Assembly (NCBI GenBank): GCA_041685735.1
Contig: JAWLFE010000023.1
Location: 1-44,546, forward strand
Length of the DNA: 44,546 bases
Origin: CSSed11-175R1 sp041685735
GTDB lineage: Bacteria; Actinomycetota; Nitriliruptoria; Nitriliruptorales; Nitriliruptoraceae
Reading direction: 5' to 3'
Shown: positions 22,767 through 32,600 of the stretch, in pieces
Position numbering within the stretch: position 1 is the first letter of the stretch
Layout of the letters: the number at the start of each line of letters is the position of its first letter
Program-made: the position numbers and the translations under genes
Notes under the pieces: generated by a model
The model's input: the letters and a program-made list of their open reading frames with translations, nothing else
Told to the model about the DNA's origin: nothing
Databases searched by the model: none

Positions 22767-24143
22767 ATGACCGAACGGCTCGTGGTGATCGGCGGAGATG
22801 CGGCGGGGATGTCGGCGGCGTCCCAGGCCCGACGCCTGCGTGGTGCGGACGAGCTGGAGATCGTCGCCTTCGAACGCGGCGGGTTCACCTCCTACGCGGC
22901 GTGCGGGATCCCGTACTGGATCAGCGGACTCGTCGAGGAACGCGGCGACCTCATCGCCCGGACCCCCGAGGTCTTCCGGGAGCGTCACGACATCGACGTG
23001 CGGACCCACCACGAGGTCACCGCGATCGACACCGAAGCGCGCACGGTCCGCGTGACCGACCTGGACACCGGTGAGCAGGCAGATCACGACTACGACCAGC
23101 TGCTGATCGCCACGGGCGCGACCCCGGTCCGTCCCCCGGTCCCGGGGATCGACGCGGACGGGGTCCTCGGGGTGCAGACCCTGGTCGATGGCCAGCGCGT
23201 CCTCGACGCGTTGGAGCAGCGTTCGCCGCGCCGGGCGGTGGTGATCGGCGCGGGCTACATCGGCCTGGAGATGGCTGAGGCGATGTGCCTGCGCGATATC
23301 GAGGTCCACGTGGTGGAGATGGCGCCGCGTCCGATGGCGACCATGGATCCGGAGTTCGGGGACCGGATCACCGAGGCGATGCGTGGCATGGGGATGCAGC
23401 TGCACCTCGGGGTCGCCGTCGAGGGCATCGAGACCGGCGAGGATGGCTTCGTCCGCGCGGTCCGGACCTCGGAGGGCGGCATCGATGCCGACCTGGTGGT
23501 GCTCGGCACGGGCGCACGTCCACTGACCGAACCGGCACGGTCCGCCGGGATCCCGATCGGTCCGAGCGGTGGGATCGTGACCGACCGCCGGCAGCGCACC
23601 CCGGTCGACGGTGTCTGGGCGGCCGGCGACTGCACACAGACCTTCCACCGTATCTCTGAGCGGCCGGTGGCGATCGCCCTCGGAACGATCGCGAACAAGC
23701 AGGGTCGGATCGCGGGGCTGAACCTCGGCGGGGCGTACGGCGCGTTCCCGGGTGTGCTCGGGACCGCCGTCACCAAGGTCTGCCACCTCGAGATCGCACG
23801 GACGGGACTCGGCGAGCAGGCGGCCGTCGACGCCGGGTTCGCGGTCGCGACCAGTGTCATCGAGGCGTCGACGCGGGCCGCGTACTACCCGGACGCCAAG
23901 CCCATCACCATCAAGACGATCGCGGAACAGGTGACCGGCCGGCTGCTCGGGGCCCAGATCGTCGGCGAGGAAGGTGCGGCCAAACGGATCGACGTGTTCG
24001 CGACCGCGTTGTGGAACGAGATGACGGTCGGGGACCTGCTCAACGTCGACCTGTCCTACGCGCCACCGTTCTCGCCGGTCTGGGACCCGGTGCTCATCGC
24101 GGCGCGACAGGCCGACGGAGCCGTCCGGGACGCATCGGGCTGA
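22767..24143 (+). CDS. CoA-disulfide reductase-like FAD-dependent oxidoreductase
   Basis: The 458-residue flavoprotein has the FAD motif VVIGGDAAGMSAASQA at the start. A single redox cysteine, Cys46, lies in SYAACGIPYW, where CoA-disulfide reductases and NADH oxidases have it. The NAD(P)H motif VVIGAGYIGLEMAE is at about residue 156, GVWAAGDC is the second FAD contact, and a dimerisation domain ends the chain. The family reduces CoA disulfide, CoA persulfide or oxygen with NAD(P)H. The adjacent rhodanese favours CoA persulfide or polysulfide as substrate; this is inference. Translation starts at the ATG after GGGAGG. It converges with the RimK-like gene. Confidence 0.9.
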   Translation: MTERLVVIGGDAAGMSAASQARRLRGADELEIVAFERGGFTSYAACGIPYWISGLVEERGDLIARTPEVFRERHDIDVRTHHEVTAIDTEARTVRVTDLDTGEQADHDYDQLLIATGATPVRPPVPGIDADGVLGVQTLVDGQRVLDALEQRSPRRAVVIGAGYIGLEMAEAMCLRDIEVHVVEMAPRPMATMDPEFGDRITEAMRGMGMQLHLGVAVEGIETGEDGFVRAVRTSEGGIDADLVVLGTGARPLTEPARSAGIPIGPSGGIVTDRRQRTPVDGVWAAGDCTQTFHRISERPVAIALGTIANKQGRIAGLNLGGAYGAFPGVLGTAVTKVCHLEIARTGLGEQAAVDAGFAVATSVIEASTRAAYYPDAKPITIKTIAEQVTGRLLGAQIVGEEGAAKRIDVFATALWNEMTVGDLLNVDLSYAPPFSPVWDPVLIAARQADGAVRDASG

Positions 24144-24180
24144 TCGCCGGACGCCGAGCGTGTCGCGCTGAGCTGGCCGG

Positions 24181-25089
24181 TCAGGCCTTGCGCCGCGCCC
24201 GGGTGGTGGCCTTGGCGTCGGCGTTGGCCTCGATGTGCTCGATGACCTTGCCGGCCACGTCGATCTTGGTCGCCGTTTCGATCCCCTCGAGTCCCGGGGA
24301 GGAGTTGACCTCCAGCACGACCGGACCGTGGTTCGACCGCATGAGGTCGACTCCCGCGACGCTCAGGCCGAGGATCTTCGCGGCGCGCTTCGCGGTGGCG
24401 CGCTCCTCGGGGGTGAGCTTCACGCGCCGGGCCTCGCCTCCGCGGTGGACGTTCGAGCGGAAGTCCCCGGGTGCGGCGGTGCGCTCCATCGCAGCGACCA
24501 CCCGGTTGCCGACGACGAACGCGCGGATGTCGCTGCCACCGGCCTCCTTGATGAACTCCTGGACGAGGATGTTGGCATCGAGCTGCATGAACGCGCCGAT
24601 CACGGACTCGGCGGCCTTCTTGGTCTCGGCGAGCACGACCCCCATGCCCTGCGTCCCCTCCAGCAGCTTGACGACGAGTGGCGCGTTACCCACGAGGGAG
24701 ATGAGGCCGTCGATGTCCTTGGTCGAGTGGGCGAACGAGGTGACCGGCAGTCCCACACCCTCGGCGGCCAACAGCTGCAGTGCACGGAGCTTGTCGCGGG
24801 ACCGTGAGATCGCCTGGGAGGCCACGGCGGGGTAGACGCCCATCATCTCGAACTGCCGTACCACCGCGGTGCCGTAGAAGGTCCGGGTGGCGCCGATCCG
24901 CGGGATCACGGCATCGAGGCTCTCCAGCTGGCTCCCGCCGTAGGTGATCGCCGGGCGATGTGAGGTGATGTCGATCACGCAACGCAGGTAGTCGATGACC
25001 CGGACCTCGTGGCCGCGCTCCTCGGCGGCCTCGACCAGCCGACGCGTCGAGTACAGCTTCGCGTTCCGGGACAGGATGGCCAGCTTCAT
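24181..25089 (-). CDS. RimK-family alpha-L-glutamate ligase (ATP-grasp)
   Basis: The 302-residue product is the same length as E. coli RimK and aligns with it from the first residues (KLAILSRNAKLYSTRRL) to the end of the ATP-grasp domain. VVKLLEGTQGMGVVLAE is the glycine-rich ATP loop, QEFIKEAGGSDIRAFVVG the central sheet and VLEVNSSPGLEGIE the metal-binding strand. E. coli RimK adds glutamates to the C terminus of ribosomal protein S6; relatives make poly-glutamate or modify cofactors and peptides. No rpsF or other target gene is near, so the acceptor is unknown. The C terminus is basic (TTRARRKA). A TACCTT -10-like box lies at 25160-25165 (minus). Confidence 0.9.
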   Translation of the reverse strand: MKLAILSRNAKLYSTRRLVEAAEERGHEVRVIDYLRCVIDITSHRPAITYGGSQLESLDAVIPRIGATRTFYGTAVVRQFEMMGVYPAVASQAISRSRDKLRALQLLAAEGVGLPVTSFAHSTKDIDGLISLVGNAPLVVKLLEGTQGMGVVLAETKKAAESVIGAFMQLDANILVQEFIKEAGGSDIRAFVVGNRVVAAMERTAAPGDFRSNVHRGGEARRVKLTPEERATAKRAAKILGLSVAGVDLMRSNHGPVVLEVNSSPGLEGIETATKIDVAGKVIEHIEANADAKATTRARRKA

Positions 25090-25195
25090 GGGCGGTCCGA
25101 ACGGTGGATGGGCGATGCGGGAAGGCTCGTTCGAGCGGGAGGGGTGTCCTCAGAGCGAGAAGGTAGTTGCCTACGGGGCGTGCTGTCCCGCGCGG

Positions 25196-25201
25196 TACCG
25201 T
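25196..25201 (+). promoter_or_regulatory. -10-like box upstream of the DUF3309 gene
   Basis: TACCGT lies 41 bases before the ATG at 25243, matching the -10-like hexamers seen before several other genes in the window. No clear -35. Confidence 0.35.
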
Positions 25202-25242
25202 CCCGGCACGACCCGATCCCGGCGACCCGTCAGGCCACCCGC

Positions 25243-25398
25243 ATGTTGACGATCCCGATGGTGCTGATCGCTGTGTTGGTGCTCGCCGCCGTGCCCGTGT
25301 GGCCCTGGAGCCGCGGCTGGGGATGGGCCCCGGCCGGGATGCTGGCGATGGGCCTGGCCACGATGGTGGTGTTCTCGTTGTCGGTCGTGCCCGAGTAG
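25243..25398 (+). CDS. Tiny DUF3309-like membrane protein
   Basis: A 51-residue protein with two hydrophobic stretches (residues 2-19 and 29-48) around a central PVWPWSRGWGWAPAG. This Trp/Ser-Arg-Gly-Trp-Gly signature is that of DUF3309, a family of about 50-residue membrane proteins of unknown function. It is short enough to be missed by most gene finders. The ribosome site is weak (AGG only). It converges with the glycosylase gene. The call rests on the distinctive motif and length. Confidence 0.75.
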   Translation: MLTIPMVLIAVLVLAAVPVWPWSRGWGWAPAGMLAMGLATMVVFSLSVVPE

Positions 25399-25448
25399 CT
25401 CCGACGGCCGAGCTGCGACGGTCGAGCTGCGACGACCGATCGGATGGG

Positions 25449-26024
25449 TCAGGACGCGGCGGCCTTCTTCGCCGCCTTCTGAGCCTGCTTGAACTCGCGG
25501 ACCTTCGCGAGGGTCTCCTCGCTCGTGACGTCGGCGATCGAACGGTAGCCATCGAGGCCGTAATCGCCTGCGGCCTGCTGCCAGCCGTCCGGAGCCACGC
25601 CGAACTGCTTGCCGAGCAATGCGAGGAAGATCCGGGCCTTCTGCTCACCGAAGCCTGGCAGCGCCTTCAGGCGCCTGAGGAGGTCGGCACCTGATGCCGC
25701 GTCGTCCCAGACGCTGTCGGCGTCACCGTCGTGTTCCTCGACGAGGTGGACCGCCAGGGCATGGACCCGCTTGGCCATCGCGCCCGGGTAGCGGTGCAGG
25801 GCCGGCTTCTCGCGGAAGAGGGGCTCGAGGTCCTCGGGGGACATCGCTGCGATCGCCGCCGGCGTCAGGGGGCCGTGCACGCGTTGGTCGAGGCGATGTG
25901 GCCCCACGAACGCCAACTCCATCGCGATCTGCTGGTCGAGCAGCATCCCGATCAACAGCGCGAAACCGTTGTCGGACAGCAGGGCATCGGCGTCGGTGTC
26001 GCCGGTCAGGGTCAGGGTGGGCAT
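25449..26024 (-). CDS. HhH-GPD family base-excision DNA repair protein
   Basis: The 191-residue product resembles the actinobacterial HhH-GPD proteins related to DNA glycosylases. LLIGMLLDQQIAMELAF is the entry to the all-helical fold, and LKALPGFGEQKARIFLALLGKQFG is the helix-hairpin-helix that binds the DNA backbone. The C terminus is a Lys/Ala tail (KQAQKAAKKAAAS). I cannot see the iron-sulfur cluster cysteines of endonuclease III, and the catalytic Asp cannot be placed with certainty. It probably takes part in base excision, but its lesion is unknown. The start at 26024 has GAGG about eight bases upstream and a TACCGT -10-like box at 26057-26062 (minus). Confidence 0.88.
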   Translation of the reverse strand: MPTLTLTGDTDADALLSDNGFALLIGMLLDQQIAMELAFVGPHRLDQRVHGPLTPAAIAAMSPEDLEPLFREKPALHRYPGAMAKRVHALAVHLVEEHDGDADSVWDDAASGADLLRRLKALPGFGEQKARIFLALLGKQFGVAPDGWQQAAGDYGLDGYRSIADVTSEETLAKVREFKQAQKAAKKAAAS

Positions 26025-26139
26025 GGCGTGAACCTCGGCAGGGTCGTTGCACGCCAACGGTACCCGGACCCCCACACCCCCCGTCCCGCGCAACGGTGCC
26101 GCCGGGTGGGACCCGGTCAGCCACCGGGTGGGACCCCGG

Positions 26140-28185
26140 TCAGCCGTCGGCTGCGTCGTCGTCGGGCGGTTGCTCACCGTCCTGGTCCTGGGCATCGTCC
26201 GCCCCGTCGTCCGCTGCCTCGGCGTTGTTCTCCTCCTGTTCGGCGGCGCGTTCTGCCGCGATCCGCCGTTGATCCACGAGTTCCTGGACGAACCGTGCGG
26301 CGATGGGACCGGCGACCTCGCCACCGGCGCCGCCGTCCTCGACGATGATCGCGAAGCCGACGCCGTCGGCGGCGCCGATGAACCAGGCGTGCTCGAGGCC
26401 GCCGGTGGCCTGCGCGGTGCCGGTCTTGCCGAACACCTCCTGGCCCGCGACGGCTGCCGAGGTCCCGGTGCCATCCGTGACGACGGCGCGCAACAACTCG
26501 CGGAGGGCGTCGATGACGCCGGGGGAGAGTTCGCGCTGCTCGGTCGCCGCATCCTCCTCGAGCAGGTAGGGCTGGTGCCAGGTGCCGGTCGTGGCCGCCG
26601 CGGCGACGCTGGCCATGTGGAGCACCGACGCTTCGACCCGGGCCTGGCCGAACGCGGCCGCCCCCGCCTCGGCGGTGTCCTCGGGCGTCGGGAACGATCC
26701 GCCGAACGCGGTCAGCGGGAGGTCGGGCTCCAGGCCGAACCCGAAGCGCTCAGCAGCGGCGACCAGCTCATCGGCACCGAGGTCCGCCCCCAGCCGGGCG
26801 AACGTGGTGTTGCAGGAGAGCGCGAACGCCTCCCGGAACGGGATCGTGCCGCGCCCCGTGTCCCCCGCGTTCGGGACGCGCAGGCCACCGATCGTGGTCT
26901 CGGCGGGACATTCGGTGGGATCATCGGGCGCCAGACCGGAGGCCAGGAGCGCCTCGGCGGTCACCGTCTTGAACGTCGAACCGGGTGGGAACCGGCCGGC
27001 GAAGGCACGGTTGTAGCTCGTCAGGGGGCGACTGGCGGTGCCCAGGATCGCGCCGTTGGAGGCGTCGACCGCGACGATACCGACCTCGCCGCTGGTGCCG
27101 ACGAGCGCGTTCTCGATCGCCCGCTGGACCTGGATGTCAAGGGTCGTGGTGACGTCGCTCGACGGGTCCGCCTGGGTCTCGGCGATGACCACCCGCAGCG
27201 GAGCGTCTGCGACCTGGTCGCCTTCGAGCAGGCCTGCGCGCACGATGTCGCTGCCGGTCAACCGGTCCTCGAAGGCGCGCTCGAGCCCGAACTGGCCGAT
27301 CTCCAGCCCCGGTTCTGCTCCCCCGAGCTCCTCGAGTTGTTCCGCGGTCGCCTCGGCGTAGATGCCGACGACGTGCTGGGCGAAGCCGTCGTCGAAGAGG
27401 GCCCGGCCGTCGTCGGTCTGGCGCAGCACGCCGGAGACCTCGCGCAACCTCGGCGCAGCATCATCGGCCTGCTCCTCCGACACCGTCACGATCGGGTAGA
27501 ACCAGCCGTCGACGAGGTTGGTCCGGTTCAGTTCACGCTCCGCGTCCGACTCGCTGCCGGGGATGGCGTCGGCGAAGGCTTCGACGACGGCGTCGACGTC
27601 CTCGACCGCGGTCGGTTCGAAACCGAACGTGACGAGCGTGCTCTCGCCGGACAGGACGGTGCCGTCCGCCGCGAGGATGTCCTTGCGGCCGACCGCTTCG
27701 CGTTCCGTGCCGAACTCCCACGACTCCCGCAGCTCGGGGTGGATCGTGGTGAGCGACCACACCACCCCCCAGTTCCCACGGTCGCGCACCAGGTCGAGCT
27801 CGGTCTCCCAGGTCAGTGGTTCCGCCGCGTACGGGACCTCCAACTGAACGGTCACGGGGAAGGCGGCCTGACCATCGACGTCGCTCTCCATCGCTCCCGG
27901 GGTCATGGTGGCTGCGCTGACCTCCAGGCCGTTGCGCATCTGGGTGTGCCGTGCCACGAAGTCGTTGGGTGGGTCGCGGACCAGGTCACGCATGGCGAGG
28001 TGGTCACCGGCTGCCCAGGCGTCGAGGTACTCGCGTGCCGTGATCTCTGCGGGATCGGGTGGGGGTTCGGCGGTGGGGGTCGTGCCGGGCTCACTCGGCT
28101 CGTTGACCCACGACCACACGCCATAGCCGACACCGGCGGCGATGACCAGGCCCAGCACGAGTGACACCAGGTCCCTGAACCGCAT
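26140..28185 (-). CDS. Class B penicillin-binding protein with MecA-like N-terminal domain
   Basis: The 681-residue product has an N-terminal membrane anchor (about residues 6-24) and an NTF2-like MecA_N domain (about 45-155). A pedestal/dimerisation region follows, then a transpeptidase domain: the nucleophile in GSTFK (about 402), SCN (about 456) and KTGTAQ (about 585). It cross-links peptidoglycan outside the membrane. The MecA_N domain occurs in low-affinity PBPs such as PBP2a and in many actinobacterial PBPs without clinical resistance, so resistance cannot be inferred. The tail is acidic and disordered (about 645-681). I chose the ATG at 28185, nine bases after AGGAGG, over the GTG at 28191. 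A TACCGT -10-like box is at 28216-28221 (minus). Confidence 0.93.
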   Translation of the reverse strand: MRFRDLVSLVLGLVIAAGVGYGVWSWVNEPSEPGTTPTAEPPPDPAEITAREYLDAWAAGDHLAMRDLVRDPPNDFVARHTQMRNGLEVSAATMTPGAMESDVDGQAAFPVTVQLEVPYAAEPLTWETELDLVRDRGNWGVVWSLTTIHPELRESWEFGTEREAVGRKDILAADGTVLSGESTLVTFGFEPTAVEDVDAVVEAFADAIPGSESDAERELNRTNLVDGWFYPIVTVSEEQADDAAPRLREVSGVLRQTDDGRALFDDGFAQHVVGIYAEATAEQLEELGGAEPGLEIGQFGLERAFEDRLTGSDIVRAGLLEGDQVADAPLRVVIAETQADPSSDVTTTLDIQVQRAIENALVGTSGEVGIVAVDASNGAILGTASRPLTSYNRAFAGRFPPGSTFKTVTAEALLASGLAPDDPTECPAETTIGGLRVPNAGDTGRGTIPFREAFALSCNTTFARLGADLGADELVAAAERFGFGLEPDLPLTAFGGSFPTPEDTAEAGAAAFGQARVEASVLHMASVAAAATTGTWHQPYLLEEDAATEQRELSPGVIDALRELLRAVVTDGTGTSAAVAGQEVFGKTGTAQATGGLEHAWFIGAADGVGFAIIVEDGGAGGEVAGPIAARFVQELVDQRRIAAERAAEQEENNAEAADDGADDAQDQDGEQPPDDDAADG

Positions 28186-28333
28186 GGTCACCGCCCTCCT
28201 GCCGGGTCAGCGGCGACGGTACCGCTCAGCTCACAGGCACCGCTCGGTGGAAAGGCGCTGCTCGGTCGACGGCTCCCGCCCTGCGAGCGGGGGCTCTTCG
28301 GTTGACGGGCGCCGTTCGGTTGTCGGATGCGGC

Positions 28334-29344
28334 TCAACCGGCCGGCGTGGTCGGTGGTTCGGACGACCGGGTCGGTGGTGGTGGGGTGCTGCGCTCCCGC
28401 GGCGGCCGGTTCCGGCTGCGCTGCCGAGACCAGCGCACCAGCAGCACGATGAGCACGACCGGCACGATCAGGATCGTCAGGGTGACCGGTAGGGCGGTCA
28501 CCACCAGCCAGATGGCGCCGTCGGCGATGGTGGCCAGCGCGCGGCCCGTAGCCGCCAGGGCCTCCCGGAAGGTCTCGCCGGGCGCCCAGCCGGTATCGGT
28601 GAAGGTCTCCGGCTGCTCGGTCGGTCGGAGCGTGACGCGGACGGTCGACAGGGCCACCTGCTCGTCGATGCTGGCCAGGCGACCCTCCATGACGTCGATC
28701 TCCTCCCGCACGCTGCGGATGCGTTCGAAGATCGTCAGCAGGTCCTCGGGACGACTGGTCTCCTCGCGCACGTCGGCCAGCAGCCCGGTCAACTCGCGCT
28801 CGTAGGCGGTGAGGTTGTCGATCCGGGCCCGAAGGTCGGCGGATTCCGTGGTGACGTCGCGCTCGTCGATGCGGTTGACGGGGACCGCGTCGCCGATGGC
28901 CTCCAGTTCCTCGACGACCGGGTTGAGTTCCTCGGAGGGAACCCGCAGCGTGATCGTGCCGCGGACCACGCCGTCGACGTCGCGTTGCAGATCCGAGGTG
29001 GCGGCGAACCCACCCACCCGCTCAGCCGTCGCGATCACCTCGTCCAGTGCGGCTGCGGTGTCCTCGACCTCCAGCGTCAGCTCCGCCGTGCGGATCACGC
29101 GTCGGTTGGTCTGCGAGATCGTCGCGGCCGGCGGTGTGGCGGATGCGTCCGCATCCCCGCCGGCATCGCGTTCCGACTCCGATGCCGGTGCCTCGGCGTC
29201 CTCCATGACCTCGGGCTCGGCGGCCTCGTCTGCCGACGAGGTCCCGGCATCCGTGGACGTCATCGAGGCGCTGTCATCGCCGGAACAGGCGATGAGGACG
29301 GCACTGACGGCCAGCACGGTGGTGATCGTTCGCAACCTCGTCAT
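28334..29344 (-). CDS. DUF4349 lipoprotein
   Basis: The 336-residue lipoprotein has a short signal sequence ending in VLIACSG, with Cys20 as the lipid site. An acidic, Ala-rich disordered part (25-75) is followed by the DUF4349 domain (about 80-300). VIRTAELTLEVEDTAAALDE, GTITLRVPSEELNPVVEEL and an alpha-helical stretch likely to form a coiled coil (about 160-220) are typical. A C-terminal membrane helix (around LPVTLTILIVPVVLIVLLVRW) and a basic/proline-rich tail end the protein, so it is held in the membrane at both ends. The family's role is unknown; envelope stress is often suggested. GGAG lies before the ATG. It diverges from kgd. Confidence 0.88.
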   Translation of the reverse strand: MTRLRTITTVLAVSAVLIACSGDDSASMTSTDAGTSSADEAAEPEVMEDAEAPASESERDAGGDADASATPPAATISQTNRRVIRTAELTLEVEDTAAALDEVIATAERVGGFAATSDLQRDVDGVVRGTITLRVPSEELNPVVEELEAIGDAVPVNRIDERDVTTESADLRARIDNLTAYERELTGLLADVREETSRPEDLLTIFERIRSVREEIDVMEGRLASIDEQVALSTVRVTLRPTEQPETFTDTGWAPGETFREALAATGRALATIADGAIWLVVTALPVTLTILIVPVVLIVLLVRWSRQRSRNRPPRERSTPPPPTRSSEPPTTPAG

Positions 29345-29634
29345 CGTCGGCTCCAGGTCGGGGTCGGGGCTCCGGACACCGGGTCGCTCGCGGGCGGTCG
29401 TTCAGCGGTGGTGCAGCGATGGTGAGCATGGTGTCCGGTCGGTGGGACGTTGCGCTGCACGCACGGGTTCCCGGCATCTGGGATGCGTGGTCGCTGGCAG
29501 CCGACGTCCCGGCAGGTAGGTTCGTGCAACCACCCGTGACGTCGCTGCCGGGCCGCCACCCTCGACGGTCGGCGTCCGCCACCTCCGACGGCCTACCCTG
29601 TCGAGACCGTCCCCTCGCTCAGGACTCGTCACCG

Positions 29635-32600
29635 ATGGCCAATCGACCGCAGGATTCGTCTCCGTCGTCGCGTTCCGAACTCAACGCATGGCTCGTCGAG
29701 GAGATGTACGAACAGTTCCGCGAGGATCCGGACGCCCTGTCGAAGGGCTGGCAGGAGTTCTTCGCGGACTACCGCCCCGACGAAGGGTCGACGACCAACG
29801 GGTCGACGGACGCCACGACGGCGGCCTCGGCGCCCCGCAAGGCGGCCGCCACCGTGCCGGAGGACGGGCCGGATCCGGAACGCATCCGCGGCGTCGCGGC
29901 CCGGATCGTCGAGAACATGGAGACCTCGCTCGGGGTCCCCACGGCCACCTCCGTGCGCGATGTGCCCGCCAAGCTGCTGGAGGTCAACCGGCGCATCATC
30001 AACAACTACCTGCGGCGCACGCGCGGCGGGAAGGTGTCGTTCACCCACCTGATCGCCTACGCGATGGTCAAGGCGGTCGAGACCGTCCCGGCGATGAAGA
30101 ACACCTTCGCCGAGACCGAGGACGGCAAGCCCGGTCTGCTCCGACCTGACAGCTTCGGGCTGGGGTTGGCCGTCGACATCGAGAACGACGATGGCAGCCG
30201 CACCCTGATGGTCCCCGTCATCAAGGACGCGGACACGTTGAGCTTCGAGGGGTTCCTGCGGGCCTACGAGGACGTGATCCGCAAGATCCGCTTGAAGAAG
30301 CTGGACCCGGCGATGTTCTCTGGCGGCACGATCACGCTGACCAACCCCGGGACGATCGGCACGGTGCACTCCGTCCCGCGCCTGATGAGCGGGCAGGCCG
30401 CGATCCTGGGGGTCGGTGCCATCAACTTCCCGGCGGAGTACCAGGCCGCCGATGCGCGCACGCTCGCCAAGCTCGGGGTCGGCAAGGTCATCACGCTGAC
30501 CTCCACCTACGACCACCGGGTGATCCAGGGCGCGGAATCCGGGATGTACCTCTCCCAGGTGCACGAACTGCTGATCGGGGAGGACGGCTTCTACGACGAG
30601 GTGTTCGCGTCGCTCGGGCTGCCCTACGAGCCGGCCCGGTGGCGGACCGATTCGACCGATGTGGACAGCCACACCGATCTGCTGTCCAAGCAGATGAAGG
30701 TCGGGCAACTCGCCAACATGTACCGCGTGCGCGGTCACCTCATCGCGGACCTCGATCCGTTGCGTCAGCGCCCGCCCGAGATGCACCCGGAGCTCGATCC
30801 GACCTACTACGGCCTGTCGATCTGGGACCTGGACCGCGACTTCCTCACCGACGTCGGTGGCTCGACCAAGAAGATGGCGCTGGGCGACATCCTCGGGGTG
30901 CTGCGCGATGCCTACTGCCGCACGATCGGCATCGAATACGGTCACGTGCTCGACCCTGAGGAGAAGGCCTGGATCCGTGAGCAGGTCGAGGGTATCGACG
31001 AGGATGTCCCGCCGGAGGATCAGCTGTGGATCCTCGAACGGCTGAACGCTGCCGAAGCCTTCGAGTCGTTCCTGCACACCAAGTACGTCGGGCAGAAGCG
31101 GTTCGGGTTGGAAGGCGCGGAGTCGCTGATCCCGCTGCTGGACGCCGTCTGCGAAGCCGCTGCGGACAGCGGCATCAACGACATCGTGATGGGTATGGCC
31201 CACCGTGGGCGGCTCAACGTGCTGTCCAACATCCTGAAGAAGTCCCACCGGCAGATCTTCGGGGAGTTCGAGGGCCACATCGACCCGGACACCGTCCAGG
31301 GATCGGGTGACGTCAAGTACCACCTCGGGACCCGCGGCTCCTACGAGACGCGTGCCGGCAACACCACCGAACTGCACCTGCCGCCGAACCCGTCGCACCT
31401 CGAAGCGGTCAACCCGGTCGTCGAGGGCATCTCGCGTGCGATGCAGGACCGGTACGACCAGGGCGACGAAGGGGTCTATCCGGTCCTGCCGCTGCTGATG
31501 CACGGTGACGCGGCGTTCGCGGGACAGGGGGTCGTGGTCGAGACGCTGAACCTCTCGCAGCTCCGTGGCTACCGGACCGGCGGGACCGTGCACGTCGTGA
31601 TCAACAACCAGGTCGGGTTCACCACCTCGCCGGAGGAGTCGAGGTCGTCGTTCTACGCCACGGACGTCGCCAAGACCGTGCAGGCGCCCATCCTGCACGT
31701 CAACGGCGACGACCCGGAGGCGGTCGTGCGGGTCGCCCGCCTGGCGTTCGACTACCGGCAGAAGTTCCAGCGCGACATCGTGATCGACCTGGTCTGCTAC
31801 CGGCGCCACGGGCACAACGAAGCCGACGACCCGTCGTTCACGCAGCCGCAGATGTACGAGCTGATCGACAACAACCGGTCCGCCCGCAAGCTCTACACCG
31901 AGCGGCTCGTCCGACGCGGTGACATCTCCATCGAGCAGGCGGAGAGCTTCCTCGAGGACTTCGAGGGGCGCCTGGAATCGGCCTTCGAGGAGACCAAGCA
32001 GGCCGCCCCGCCGGAGCCGCCGCAGGCGGTGCGGCCCGAACCGTCCACCGAGTTGGAGGACGCGGTCGACACGGGCGTGGCCAAGGAGTCGCTCGACCGC
32101 ATCGCCGATGTCCAGTTCAACCAGCACGACGGGTTCACCCGCCACCCGAAGCTCGACCGCATCTTCAAGAAGGCCCGGGAACGCTACGAGACCGGCACGA
32201 TCGACTGGGCGCTCGGCGAGACGCTGGCGTTCGGATCGCTGTTGCTCGAAGGCACGACGGTTCGGCTGGCCGGCCAGGACTCGCGTCGGGGGACCTTCTC
32301 GCAGCGGCACGCCGTGCAGGTCGACTTCAAGACCGGTGACGAGTACCTACCGCTGGCCAACCTCGATGAGGAGCAGGGCCGGTGGTTCATCTACGACTCG
32401 CTGCTGAGCGAGTACGCCGCGGTCGGGTTCGAGTACGGCTACTCGGTGGAGGACAAGTCCGCGCTGGTCGCTTGGGAGGCGCAGTTCGGCGACTTCGTCA
32501 ACGGAGCGCAGATCACGATCGACCAGTTCATCGTCGCCGCCGAGGACAAGTGGGACGAGACCTCCGGGCTGGTGATGCTGCTCCCACACGGCTACGAGGG

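Noticed and set aside
26047..28164. A plus-strand open frame of 705 codons opposite the penicillin-binding protein
   Set aside because: It is antisense to a gene with all three PBP active-site motifs; composition is typical of a shadow frame.
26140..28185. Beta-lactam resistance gene of the mecA type
   Set aside because: The MecA_N domain is common in actinobacterial PBPs; the sequence gives no sign of mobility or of reduced drug affinity.
29629..32310. A minus-strand open frame of nearly 900 codons opposite kgd
   Set aside because: It is the mirror frame of a well-conserved enzyme, with the same shadow composition and no ribosome site.
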